The translations under genes and the position numbers were made by a program. A stretch of DNA of 64,000 nucleotides from Pontederia crassipes (Eukaryota; Streptophyta; Magnoliopsida; Commelinales; Pontederiaceae): NCBI GenBank assembly GCA_030549335.1, contig CM060195.1:5797001-5861000 (forward strand), in the 5' to 3' direction. Position 1 is the first letter of the stretch. Each line of letters begins with the position of its first letter. A model generated the notes under the pieces. The model saw only the letters and a list, made by a program, of their open reading frames with translations, searched no databases and had not been told where the DNA came from. This document shows, one piece after another, positions 11,189 to 22,239 of this stretch.

Positions 11189-11190
<2 letters not shown>

Positions 11191-11239
<49 letters not shown>
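11191..11239. repeat. (TA)n microsatellite
   Basis: About 24 AT/TA units inside A2, absent from A1 at the matching position. Confidence 0.95.
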
Positions 11240-11241
<2 letters not shown>

Positions 11242-11497
11242 CCCAAGATGGCAGGAAATAATATAAATTATTGTATATATACACAAGATATTTGTTATTT
11301 TGTAATTCATCGCATTTGGTATTAATAAGTAGAGAGCAATGAGCATGACATATTAATTTCGTATGAGACTATAATATGCTAAAACCACGTCTGATATTCA
11401 AAGTACTTGTTCTTCTGTTTGTCTTCGAAAAATGAAATTATCAACCGTAATCTACTCGTGATGATCGAGGTCAACACCGAGTTGTCCAAACGTATCA

Positions 11498-11613
<116 letters not shown>

Positions 11614-12437
11614 ATTCTGATCAGGCGCAAGTAGAGGTGGAGCGCTCAGAAACGACGACCGCCGAATTAAAAGGCACCGTATAGCGACGTCCCCCGGCGG
11701 ACACGAGAGGTCACTTGTGCGTCTACGCGTCAACGTACTAATTAAGATGATTTTAATTAGCTTAATCATATTTATGGCAAGATTAGTTACCATTTTTTGA
11801 ATTTAAGATTTTAGTTCCATTGGCTTTAAGCAAGGTGCACGGATGACCGATGGATTGAATCATTAAAATTTTGTTTAAGGTTCGGATTTTAAACAAGTCA
11901 TCTCGCGAGTCTTTCAAATCTTAATATCTTTTAAGGATTTAATGCGCGCAACATCGGATCCCAATCCCACGCTCTCTGTTGAGCTTTTGGAATTAATCCG
12001 GTAGATTAAGAAGATAAATCTATTTAAGTTAATTAAATCTAATTAACTTAAGATGATGCTTTTCTCTCTCTTGAATTGGTGGCCGCCACGGTGAAAGAAA
12101 AGGTTTTTTTTCTCTTCTGCTTCATTAGCCACCGAGAGTATTGTTTTTTTTTTTCTTTCTGGGATATGGAGTTGATTTGAAAAAAATAAGAGTTTTCTCT
12201 TTGGGCAACGAATAAAGAAAATAAGAGCAAGAGAAAAAAAAAAGGGCTAAAAAAGAACACAGAAAATTTTTTATTGAAGAGCGAAGAATTAAGAACAGAG
12301 TCATATTGAGAGAATCTTATACCAGAGAATTATGGTAATCATGTGATATTATTCTTACCGTTATTTTAGTATTTTTTTAGAGAAGAACTATTTATCCGAA
12401 TTATTATTCGAATTTGGACAAAACTCGAAAGACATTG

Positions 12438-14351
12438 TGTAACAACCGGCAAAATAAGAATATAACAAATCAAATTAATTTAAACTTGATCGGCCAACCA
12501 TAAAGATAAAAACTAAAAACTTATCCTATTAGGAGTTAAAAACCAAAACAGGGAGGGAAATTTTATCAAGATTAATTAGATTAATTGGAAGACGAGTCCT
12601 ATAAGAGAAACAAATCTTTTTCTTTTCCCTGAACTCACGAACTCCCCTCTCTATACTATTGTTCGGCCATTGGTGCGTAAACAGGGAAGTAAAATTCTTC
12701 CTCTATCATCTCTGGCGAAGGACACCTGGAGGGGGAAGCCGCTGATTCGGGTCAACGCAGAGGGTAGATTATAGAGAATCGACAAATCGGAACAAGGAAA
12801 CGAACATGAATTGAGGTGGGTGAATTGAAATCACCTTGCATGATCCTTGAATAGATTTGATTCTGCCCTATTGATTCTGTAAAGAAGAAGAAAGGAAGAA
12901 AAAGTTATTACTTGATCATTTGATTTCGTGATTCTTGATTGTTTAAATTAAATTGCATATGTGTTTAGATTTATTATTGTTCGATTACTATTTAATTGAT
13001 TGTTAGGATGTAGGGAATAGTTTATGATGTAATTATGTTAGGGTTTTTAGAGAATTTTCGAGTTTTGAAATCCATCAGGATGTCGACCGGTCGACCGGCC
13101 TATATAAATTGTCAATAATCGGTCGACCGATTCATTGGACCACATCTGATTTCATTAGGCATCGACCGATCGACCGATTCCCCAAGCTTATGACTGTCAA
13201 TCGGTCGGTCCATCCATCCTAGAGTTAGATTTGTTAAATCCACCGGTCAACCGATCCAAACTGACCAGTCGACCGACCCAAAGCCTACCGATCGACCGTT
13301 CCCAGAACCGGTCGACCAATTTCCCTGATCTTCTTTTTATCACATTTATTCTTGAGCCTGTTTTGAATCTTTCATATTCCCAACCGATTTATGATAATAC
13401 TGACTAATTTATTAGTATATGATTTATTCATGATCTGACTATGATTCAAAGTACGAATTCACGAGATGATTAATTTCTACCACTAATCCTTCATGTTCCC
13501 ATGTTATGATTGAACAACGAATAACAAGATTTTCAAAGCTATTAATAAGTTCAGATAGAAGATGAATAATTGATTGTCAGTTCAAGCCAAGTGTCTCAAG
13601 ATAAGGATCGCTCCATTGGTCATGGTTTGATCACCCATTGACCTGCACAAGGTTGTATCGTTTGCTCGGCATACCCCAAGAATTAAAGGCACTTAAAGTC
13701 ATCCTGATTTCTAAATATGAACCAAGATTAACAAGCATGAACAAGACAAGCAAGCATGAACGTCAAGTCAAGTTATCGATATTCTCATGTCATGATTATA
13801 AGATTCTAGCATCATTTAATTCTATTGCTTTATGTTATCAACGTATATCTCTTATGATTATATATGATGCTCTATGTTTCACATTTCATGTCAAGCTAAG
13901 TATGTCTTTTTACCTCTGATTATTCTATTCATGAGTATGCATTGTATATTATGTGGTCCCCTACTAGACTATAAAGCTTACGGGAGGACCTTCTCCTCTG
14001 TGTCTAATTTTCACAAAAGCAGGTCGGTGACGAGGTGGAGTAGGTGTGTGATGACAAAACTCTGACGATAAGAAAGCACATGAACCACATGGCTTATTAG
14101 ATTTCTTTTCCTTCCGCATTTATAGATTCATGATGTAGAACTTTATTTTATGTCCTAAAGATGATATAGTCACTTTTAGACTTCCGCAATTAAAGTTATC
14201 ATTTTTTTTTATTTCTTTATTATTCTTTATTTCGCTGACGTGTCTCGATTCTTGACTGAGATATGACCAATATGATGGTCAAAGTCATAGCGTCCGTAGC
14301 GTCTCCAGATTGGTCTTCGCCACGTGGCGGAGGTCGATTTGGGGGCTTACA
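12438..14351. mobile_element. Solo LTR, 1.9 kb, probably Ty3/gypsy type
   Basis: Starts TGTAACAACCGG and ends GGGGCTTACA, flanked by a perfect CATTG duplication (12433-12437 and 14352-14356). Removing it rejoins the copia LTR in register with 15303-15607. TGTAAC/TTACA ends and the length suit a gypsy-type LTR. There is no coding sequence. It holds a cluster of GGTCGACC palindromes (13081-13320). Confidence 0.85.
13081..13320. repeat. Array of GGTCGACC-type palindromes inside the solo LTR
   Basis: About eight exact or near matches to CGGTCGACCG, including 13083-13098, 13119-13131, 13161-13178, 13264-13278, 13287-13299 and 13305-13318. One lies beside TATATAAA (13101-13108). Confidence 0.8.
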
Positions 14352-14536
14352 CATTGTACTCTATTCTTGAATTAATGATATTGCTCTGTAATTGCCCTAT
14401 AGTTTTTTCCTTCTCGTTTGAGGGTTTTTCTACGTAAATTTGATATCTCTTTTGCCTATTATTATTTTTTTATGCATCATGCTTGTCTTATATTATTTAA
14501 TTCACACATAAGAAGAGGGATTAAATTCCCTGCAAG

Positions 14537-14548
14537 TGGTATCAGAGC
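14537..14548 (+). other. Retrotransposon primer-binding site (initiator Met tRNA)
   Basis: TGGTATCAGAGC two bases after the LTR end at 14534. This fixes the 3' edge of the 5' LTR. Confidence 0.9.
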
Positions 14549-14581
14549 GATGTTAGTTGAGATTTCTTTTGTCTGAATTAA

Positions 14582-15302
14582 ATGGAGGAAAACTATTTTA
14601 ACGGGATGATCAAGCTGACATCGAATAATTATTCAGTTTGGAAAGTCAGGATGGATGACTTTTTTTACTACAAGGACTTGTTTGATCCCATTGAATTAGG
14701 AGATAAAAAGCCGACTGAAAAACTGATGAAAGTTGGAAAAATATGCACAGAAAATGAGATAATTAGGCAATTTATTGATGTCAGTGTTTTTCATTATGTT
14801 GCTCAAGAGACAGATGCACAAGTTTTGTGAAACAAGTTATAAGATTTATACGAAAGGAATACTGCTCAGAATAAATCTTTCACGATCAGGAAACTGGTGA
14901 ATTTGAAGTTTAAAAATGGAAATTCTACTGTTGAACACTTGAGTGAATTTCAGGAAATAGTAAATCAGTTGGGAGCAATGAAAATAATCCTTGATGATGA
15001 GACGCAAGGATTAATGCTCCTGAGTTCTTTGTCATCTTCATGAAAAACTTTGATGATAGCACTTAGTAATTCTGCTTCTAATGGTGTGGTATCACTCATC
15101 ATAGTTAAAAATTGTTTGTTCAATGAAAAAATAAGGAGGAAAAGCATGTGAACAAATACTACACAAATTCTTGTCACAGAGAATAGAGATAGAATAGAAA
15201 TAGAGGATCAAAAAGTCGTGAAAACAATAGGTCACAATCAAGAGAAAAATTTATATGTTATCACTATGACAAAGAGGGACACATCAACAGAAATTATAGA
15301 GA
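14582..15302 (+). pseudogene. Decayed copia gag
   Basis: Starts MEENYFNGMIKLTSNNYSVW, a typical copia gag N-terminus, and carries in-frame stops after about 80 codons and later. The end reads FICYHYDKEGHINRNY, a zinc knuckle in which the second Cys is now Tyr. The deletion junction follows immediately. Confidence 0.8.
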
Positions 15303-16135
15303 ATACTGTTATCACAGAGAATTGTGGTAATCAGATGATATTATTCCTACTATTATTTCAATATTTTTTAGAGAAGAACTATTTATCCCAGTGAATTATT
15401 ATTTGGGTTTGGGCAAAACTTAAAAGATATTGTACTCTATGGATTAGTGATATTGCTATGTGATTGTCCTATGGTCTTTTCCCTTCTCATTAGAAAATTT
15501 TTTCACGTAAATTTGGTGTCTCTTTTGTCTATTATTATTTTCTTGTATATCGTGCTTGATTTATATTATTTAATTCACGCATAAGAAGAGAGATTAAATT
15601 CCCAGCACCCTCTTCCTCTTCTCTCTTTTTTTTTGTTCATTCTGTCGCGACGGCCTCTCCCCTTCTCCGCCGCCCCCTCTCGCCTATGACTGTCACCCCC
15701 TTCTCCCCTTCCCTCTCTCCTACGGCCCCGCCCCCTTTTCCCCTTTCCTCTCCCCTGCGACCACCCGCCCCCATTGACCTCCCCTCTCCCCTTGATGACG
15801 ACGGGCTCGACGATGGGGGCTTGTCGTGGATTTGGATCGAGAGCTGTGGCACTCGTAGTCGATGATGGCGCTCAACTCGTGGGCAGTAGCGATTGGCGGC
15901 GGCAATTGTGAGTAGCAATATGATTCTCTCTCTTTCTCTCACGCATGCTCTCTCCTCTCTCAAGTTGTCGACGCCATCACATTTTCTCCTCTTTTCTCTC
16001 TCGAGGCCACCAGCTTGAGGTGTGTCGCGTTCGCCGTCGCGGACGCTCTCTCCTATGCGCCTCGCCATCGCCGGCGAAGCAATGAACAAAAAAAAAGAGA
16101 AGAGAAAGAGGGAGCGTTGGATCACGATCCGACGC

Positions 16136-16961
16136 TCCGGTGGAGGCGTCTCAATAGGTATCATCTTCGTATCTTGCTTGTAGTATTGAAGATCCATAAT
16201 ACTCAATAGTAGATAGGGAAGTCGTAAATCAACTTGTGGTTCAAGTCACTTCAAATCGGTTCAATCGATTGAACCTATGCTCGAGTCAAACAATTCTTTT
16301 GGGTGGGATTAAAACCTCACAATTTCACCAATAAGAGTAAGGATGACTCCTCGTTAATGTCTCGAGTTTGAGTTTTTATTAATGTAAAAATATTATTGAG
16401 AGTCTCACATGCCACATTTAGATACGTTGATATCTAAAGTGATCTTATCAGATTAGTTAAATTCGATGATGAAATAACCTTCCAATCTAGTGCCGTGCAA
16501 GTTAAATGATCGATGTCACTTCTCAAATAAGGCAGCTGACTAAATAAAACTCCACAATTCTGAAACATGAATCATATTATCTTATGTGGAGGTTGGATCG
16601 ATCTTGGGCCACTTTGAGTGGGCTGAAGAGACGTTTCCTTTGACGAGCTCCTAACTCAAGCCAACTTTTCGCTATTATTTTTTACATAGAGGTGTCTTTA
16701 TTTAAAGTCCTGTCCTCCATTTTTTAATCATTCAACTAAAAAGTTATCTCCATTTTTATTCGCTTTGTTTTTTAATTTAATAAATAAGAAAAAAGTGAAA
16801 TACGAGTTCTTTAGAGAAAAGAAATGTCATCATCATTAAGTGGATTTTTGTAAATGAGAATTTTTTTTCCTTTCTATTGATCGCCTCATGCATTTACAAT
16901 ATGAAAAAGTAACTCGCGAGGATTGGACAATCGGAATTGTGGTCAAAGATTAATTTGATAT

Positions 16962-17003
<42 letters not shown>

Positions 17004-18287
17004 TCCCATTAAAATTTTAAATGGAAATAAATGTAATATCATTCATAAATTATATATATATATCCCATTAAAATTTTAAATGGAAATAAATGAAATATCA
17101 TTCATAATTTTTAATCCAATAATAAAAAAATAATAAACATGGAGACCTTCATTTTATGTAAACACTAACTGAAACGTGTCTAGCGTGTAAATTCAAGGTC
17201 GACTGGTTGGCTCCCTCACACGTTTTCCTTGTCATCTTGACATATTCTTCTTGTTCTGATAAAACGAAATGGGATCTCAAATGATGTCGCTTTCGAGTTG
17301 TGCCTAACTTCTCTCACACACACGTAAAATGTTGTTAGGATAGAGAAATTATGCACTAAAAAAATAAATCAAGAATTTAAAGCGACGCAAAAGTTTTATT
17401 TGATGAAAATAAAAGAGAATTACAAATCAAATTTATTTCTGTTCAAATTTTTAGAAAGTTATATAAACACTCTCTTTACATACGATAGGAATTTCAGGAT
17501 TAATCTCTCAAATTTAGGACACTTATTTCATGATAAAAAAATAAATCAATTTCAAATTATATACAAAATATTTCATAAAATTTTCGTTTAGGAGGTTCCC
17601 CTCCCACATCCCCGACGGGTGCATCCTCTAGATCTCCTCTTGACCCACATGCTCGCTGATCAGATAACGAGACCCTCGTAGTGCAAGGCATCTTTCACTT
17701 CGAAATATCTTGGAGTCTAAACGGATTTTCGGTTGGGATATAATTCAATGCATTATTAAAAGATGTTATCAAAACTTTATGTGATATTATCATGTAACTG
17801 TTTACGAGTTAGATAAAAGATTTCAGAAAGAAGAAAGACCTAGTAACGTGGATTTCTTCCTATAGAATAAGATGAATAATCCATTTAACTACAAGAATTT
17901 CAAACAAAAAATATATCATGATGTTCCAAACGTATGCTTATACTCATGTATTACGTTTCGTTGTTTTACTGAATATGCAATCCACAACATTAATTGGAAG
18001 ACAAATATCCAAAGAAGGGAACTTTTTTTTTGTTTCATAGTATATATAATAGCATTTAAGTTTTAGTTGGTTCGAGGGTCGTAGAACAAACAAATATTAA
18101 ATTCGGAAAGTATATATTGTTGTTTGAAGCTCCCCACGTTACCCAAAAAAAAATTTAAAAAACCAGTTCCAATTTTATATATGTACCATGCAATTACATT
18201 TGCATTGTACTCTCCTCTGCTATATCATCGTATATGGCCTGCACGTAACACAGGGGGGCTTCTTCTTGGTTTGTTGCTTTCCTGTTA
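16136..18287. repeat. A/B duplicated spacer, copy A right part
   Basis: Aligns with 36476-36770 and 38830-40443 of copy B. No gene is seen. It contains a (TA)n tract at 16965-17000 and a local tandem repeat (17005-17110) of a roughly 55-bp unit that is single in copy B. The stretch 16410-16530 has no counterpart in B. Confidence 0.7.
17005..17110. repeat. Two-copy tandem repeat
   Basis: The unit beginning CCCATTAAAATTTTAAATGG occurs twice with a short TATATA spacer. The equivalent place in copy B (39313-39358) has one. Confidence 0.85.
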
Positions 18288-18673
18288 TGTAACGACCCCG
18301 ATTTTTTATATTTAATAAATGAATATTTTATTAATTTTATTTTGGGAAATAGTGTTAGTAATCTTATTATATTAATCATTCCAAAAAATAAAATAAAATT
18401 GTAGATGAGTTTGATTGGTGATAGGATTAATTAATTAAATTTCGGAATTTATTTATTTAAAATAGAATAAATATGAATTAGTTAAAGAGATTAAATAGAG
18501 AATTAAATTTGGATGGGATTAGATATTATAGTTAGAATGTAATTAAGAATTTAGAGTTGGTTAACTCTCAATCAAAAAAATATTTCTTCATCCTTCTCGG
18601 CCCGTGGTGTCCTTCGGTGACGGGCATGACTTCTTGGCAACAGCAAGGAAGGCAGGCATGAGTTAATTGTGAA
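18288..18673 (+). mobile_element. LTR fragment, gypsy-like 5' end
   Basis: TGTAACGACCCCGATTTT is a typical gypsy-type LTR start. It begins exactly where copy A stops matching copy B (40443), after TGTTA (18283-18287). The fragment is interrupted by the LINE at 18674. Its continuation after 29914 and its right end are not identified. Confidence 0.5.
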
Positions 18674-18947
18674 TTGCAAGCCAATTTGGTATCCCCCTCA
18701 AGCTGGATGCGGGTGAGCATGTTGGGGCCAACGGACGTTTCGCTAGAGTATGTATTGAAGTTGACCTCAACCACCCACTCAAGCAAGGCATTTGGATGAA
18801 AACTCCCGATGGAAATAGGTACTTCCAATTGGTACATTATGAAACTATTCCGATGCTTTATTTTCGGTGTGGTCTTGCAGGTCACTGACTTGAGTAGTGC
18901 ACTCGGCGTGTCGATGGCCATTCGCATGTACTCTTGTATGGCCCATG
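18674..18947 (+). pseudogene. LINE ORF1 fragment (CCHC nucleic-acid-binding part)
   Basis: The + strand reads GRFARVCIEVDL and then RCGLAGH followed four residues later by Cys, the zinc-knuckle layout of plant L1 ORF1 proteins. Two of the intervening codons are stops. The frame reaches LLYGP at 18947 and resumes after the inserted LTR at 20158 as W-L-Q-F, the usual YGPWLQ block. Confidence 0.8.
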
Positions 18948-20153
18948 TGTCACGCGTCGCCTCTGCCACATCCCAGGACGAAGCTGGGACGAAGCGGCCG
19001 CAAGCTGGACGCGCAGGGACAGCGGGCGACGCAAGGTGCACCGGGACGCGCGTGGCGATCCAGGGCATGGAGCCAAAGCAGGAGGCTTTGGAGGACGAGC
19101 GTCGGTGTCCAAGAATGCGAGGGGATCGAGGAGGAGCCTCCGAGCATACTTGGGACATGGCGGGCGTGCGACGGGCGAGGAGGCACGGTGCACTCCTACT
19201 CCTACTAGGAGTAGGACTCCTAGTCCAAATAGGAGTTGGACTAGGGCAACGGAGTGCGGAAGGCTGAGGATAGCTGCCAAGAAATCCAAGTCCGAGGAGG
19301 GACCATGCAGGCTAGGAGGATGGACGCGAGGAGGCGGTCATGCTCGGGACAAGTCCTAATGCGAGTAGGACTTGGACGGCCATGCGGATCGAGTGGCGGG
19401 TGGAGTCTTCAGGCCGGAGCAGCTCCAAGATCTCGAAGGTCGACGAGGAGGGAGACTTCGAGAGATGCTTGGACGAGGAGTGCAGGTTTGAAAGGATTCC
19501 TACTCCTAGTAGGAATAGGAGTCGGTCGGTTTCCGATGTCGAGAAGGACATGGCGGATTCGTGGAAGGCTGAGCTTCCTTCAGGGACCAAGGAGCACTTG
19601 GAGTTGAAGTCCTAATCATAGGAGGACTGAAGAAGGGGAGAGGCCACAGGAAAACAGTCCGAGTCCTAGTAGGACTCGGACTTGTCCAGGCGGACGCGCC
19701 CAGGGCGCGCCCCGGACATGGCAGGGCGCTAGGAGGGCGGCCTGACCAGTTTGACTTCAAGATGGACTTTGAAGGATGTGCTGACTGAATTTTATTTGGT
19801 CTTCAGGATATTGGATTTCTACTCCTAGTCCAAGGAGGTTTTTCTAAAGAAGGGACTTGCATGCCTAGTAGGATTAGGTCCTTAAATTAGAGTAGGAGTT
19901 GTTCTCCAAGGCCCTATAAAAGGAGTTGTAATCAAGGCTTGGAGGATCATCCTGGATAATCTGATATTGCTCAATAATATTCTCTAGTTTTCCTCTAATC
20001 TTATGAAGTCTCTCTTCTCTCCGAGTGGGTGGGTGTTTCGTTGTGCATCTAGGACGCGTCCGGGACACGTCCGAACGGGGCTAATCGGCGACTGAGCAGG
20101 GTTTGACCGAGCGGCACGCTTGAGTTCGAGTCAAGGAGCTTAAGATTGTGACA
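18948..20153. mobile_element. Solo LTR, 1.2 kb, inserted in LINE ORF1
   Basis: Starts TGTCAC and ends GTGACA, with CATG duplicated on both sides (18944-18947 and 20154-20157). Removing it restores the ORF1 frame. It is GC-rich with no coding sequence of its own, has CCTATAAAAGG at 19913-19923 as a likely promoter TATA box, and has an array of imperfect palindromes upstream of it. The long open frames here have no recognisable domain. Confidence 0.8.
19191..19906. repeat. Spaced palindrome array (core CCTACTAGG/CCTAGTAGG) in the LTR
   Basis: Seven or eight sites, each a variant of AGTCCTACTAGGACT, at about 19191-19251, 19351-19376, 19497-19523, 19606-19630, 19661-19684, 19818-19838, 19864-19882 and 19891-19906. 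All lie upstream of the TATA-like CCTATAAAAGG. Confidence 0.75.
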
Positions 20154-20157
20154 CATG

Positions 20158-20978
20158 GCTTCAATTTGGGCCGTCATGCTGGTCAAGGCATCCCACGATG
20201 TAGTTGGAGCCGATCGCGTTGGCGGCCATCGCCACCACGTGCCGTCGAAGAAGGAACCAGACTAGTCCATGGTCTCAAAACTGCCCCAACCGCGGACGCC
20301 CAAGATCACAGGGAGGCACAGGAATGGTTGGATTGAACCCACGTGGGAAAAGCTGGTGTGCACTAAAGCTAGAGGACCAACAGAAAGGATTTGCGCATCG
20401 CTCATCCAGGGTTAGATCTTCAGCCATGTAACAATCTTTAGAAACCTCGTGAGCGGGGACGCATGATATGCAATACTAGGGTTGATCTCCGCCATACACG
20501 ACCTCCCCCACTCTTTGATGTGATTACACCTATCCCTCTCCCAGTACCACCAAGCAAAAATCCTACATTCTCCGCCTTCTCAACATCCCACCCCTCCTTC
20601 CCCCCTCCTTCAAGCTCCAATATATCTGTGAAACCCCTACCATCCACCACGACCCGAGTTTCATCACCCTCTGCAGTGGCACCACCCCACCCCCTCGCTC
20701 CATAACCCAAAAGGAGAAACATGAGGTCACGGTCTAGGAGATCTTGGCGAGCTTCACTAGTCAATTCCTTGACCTTGAAATCATCCCTGTAGTACACTCG
20801 AAGAAGAAGAAAGACTATCATCGAAGCCTCTCGCCACCTTTGCTCTTAAATCCAAAGTAGCCCTGATCAAGAGCAAGGCTAAGCCAGTAAGTAAGCAAAA
20901 ATCTTTCGATAGTACCAAATTCTTACTATCCGCTAGTCAGCAGGTTCCAATGGAGGGCGAAGCGGGCACTTATGCGCC
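20158..20978 (+). pseudogene. LINE ORF1 remainder and ORF1-ORF2 spacer
   Basis: Continues from the solo LTR with the W-L-Q-F block, then Arg/Ser/Pro-rich sequence with stops. There are no further recognisable domains. Confidence 0.5.
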
Positions 20979-21720
20979 ATGAAAATTCTTGCTTGGAACT
21001 GTTAAGGAGTTGGGCGGGTTCGGGTCAGGGACCGACTCCTCGATATACTAAAGAATCACCACTCTGACTTCATCCTATTAGTATAAGAACACTACACGAG
21101 TCCAAAAGAATCATCAATCGCCTTGGAGTGAAATGGGGTGGTTTTGTGCAACCTGGTATCATTGTCGTTTGGCAGCATCGGCTCTTCTAAATTACTTCGC
21201 TCTATGCTAATATGCAAGTTGTCCACTTGGCTGTCAGTTTTAATGATTTCTCATTTCTTCACTCTGCTATGTACGCGAGTACTAATCCGGTACTATGCCA
21301 ATCACTGTGACATAATTTAAATAGCATTGCTTGTATTAACGTCCCATGGGTTATTGCTGGTGACTTTAACAACATCCTCTCCCCCGAGGATAAGAGGGGA
21401 GGGGCGCCTTTTAGACTTACAAAATCTATCAGACATCTTCGCTCTCTCATGGCCAAACATAGCCTTATGGATTTTACTCTTACAGGTAATGGCTTCACAT
21501 GGTGTAATAACCGACAGGGCCTCGCTAGGATCCTTTGCAGGCTGGATAGATTTTTTGTAAGTCACCATTCGCTTACAACCTTTCCAAATCTAGAGGTAAA
21601 TACCTTACCTAGAACTGCATCTGATCACTCACCCATGCTGCTTAACTTCCGTAGACATAGATCACACACTTTCAAATACGAGCATTTTTTGCTAGAACAC
21701 AGTGAGCAGTGAGCCTAGAT
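20979..21720 (+). pseudogene. LINE ORF2, endonuclease part
   Basis: Begins MKILAWNC (then a stop) as in plant L1 endonucleases. It continues with VIAGDFNNILSPEDKRGG (about 21350-21410), FTWCNN, LDRFFVS and SDHSPML. These are the DFN, LDR and SDH signature blocks of the apurinic-type endonuclease. Stops and a frameshift break it. Confidence 0.85.
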
Positions 21721-22239
21721 CCATTGTGCAGGTAGAGTGGTCTCACAACAACATATTCTCATCACTTAAGGCCATTAAATGTAAAACACTACACAAGAAT
21801 AGCCATTACCTTGGCTCTTGGAGATGAGGGCCGAAGCTGCTAAGGCTACCATCGGCACTTTGGAAACTAAGGATAGTACTATTGGCTTCCTAAGGCTGAG
21901 TTGCTCCAGCTTAGATCTGCCTATCAGGAACACTAAGCTTATCTTAGAAAAATCACTCTTAAGTGATAGAGCAAGTCACGAATCAACTGGCACCATCATA
22001 GGGATAGGAATTCTAATTTTTTTCATCTATCCACTTCTATTAGAAAGAAAAGTAATAGAATCACTAGGACCCTGAGGGCAATAGTATTACATAAGAATAC
22101 CTAGTTATAGAGGCTTTTGCCAACCACTACGAGCACCTCTGGAAATAAGACCCTCAACCTAGCATCCCTCTAGCCCATTGGTCGGACCTCCCAACCTTAG
22201 ACAACTCCTGGTACGATAAATTGACTGCTCTCATTATTG

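Larger units (their letters stand above)
11977..15607 (+). mobile_element. Internally deleted Ty1/copia element
   Basis: Begins TGTTGAGC and ends CCCAGCA, flanked by CTCTC (11972-11976) and CCCTC (15608-15612), a 5-bp duplication with one mismatch. A1 supplies the empty site (about 8030-8050). The 5' LTR is 11977-14534, including a nested solo LTR, and is followed by a primer site and a decayed gag. The sequence then jumps from the gag zinc-knuckle region straight into the 3' part of the second LTR (about 15303-15607). Protease, integrase, reverse transcriptase and RNase H are all missing. Confidence 0.85.
11953..16135. mobile_element. MULE-like non-autonomous element (A2 copy), split by a copia insertion
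   Basis: Without the 11977-15607 insertion the element is about 550 bp. The left end (best read in A1, from GTCGGATCCC at about 8016) and the reverse complement of the right end (GTCGGATCGTG, around 16080-16135) match over roughly 55 bp. The match includes a CTCCCTCTTCCTCTTCTC tract followed by a T-run and GTTCATT. Copy B lacks the element at about 36455-36475. The 9-bp target duplication expected of MULEs is not clear, so the exact ends and class are tentative. Confidence 0.6.

Noticed and set aside
15637-16206. Arg/Gly/Glu-rich 189-codon minus-strand frame
   Set aside because: Low-complexity interior of the MULE-like element. It spans an inverted end and matches no family I know.
18809-19760. 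Several long overlapping open frames on both strands
   Set aside because: GC-rich solo LTR sequence with few stops. No domain, no splice logic, and the frames are broken by the LTR edges.
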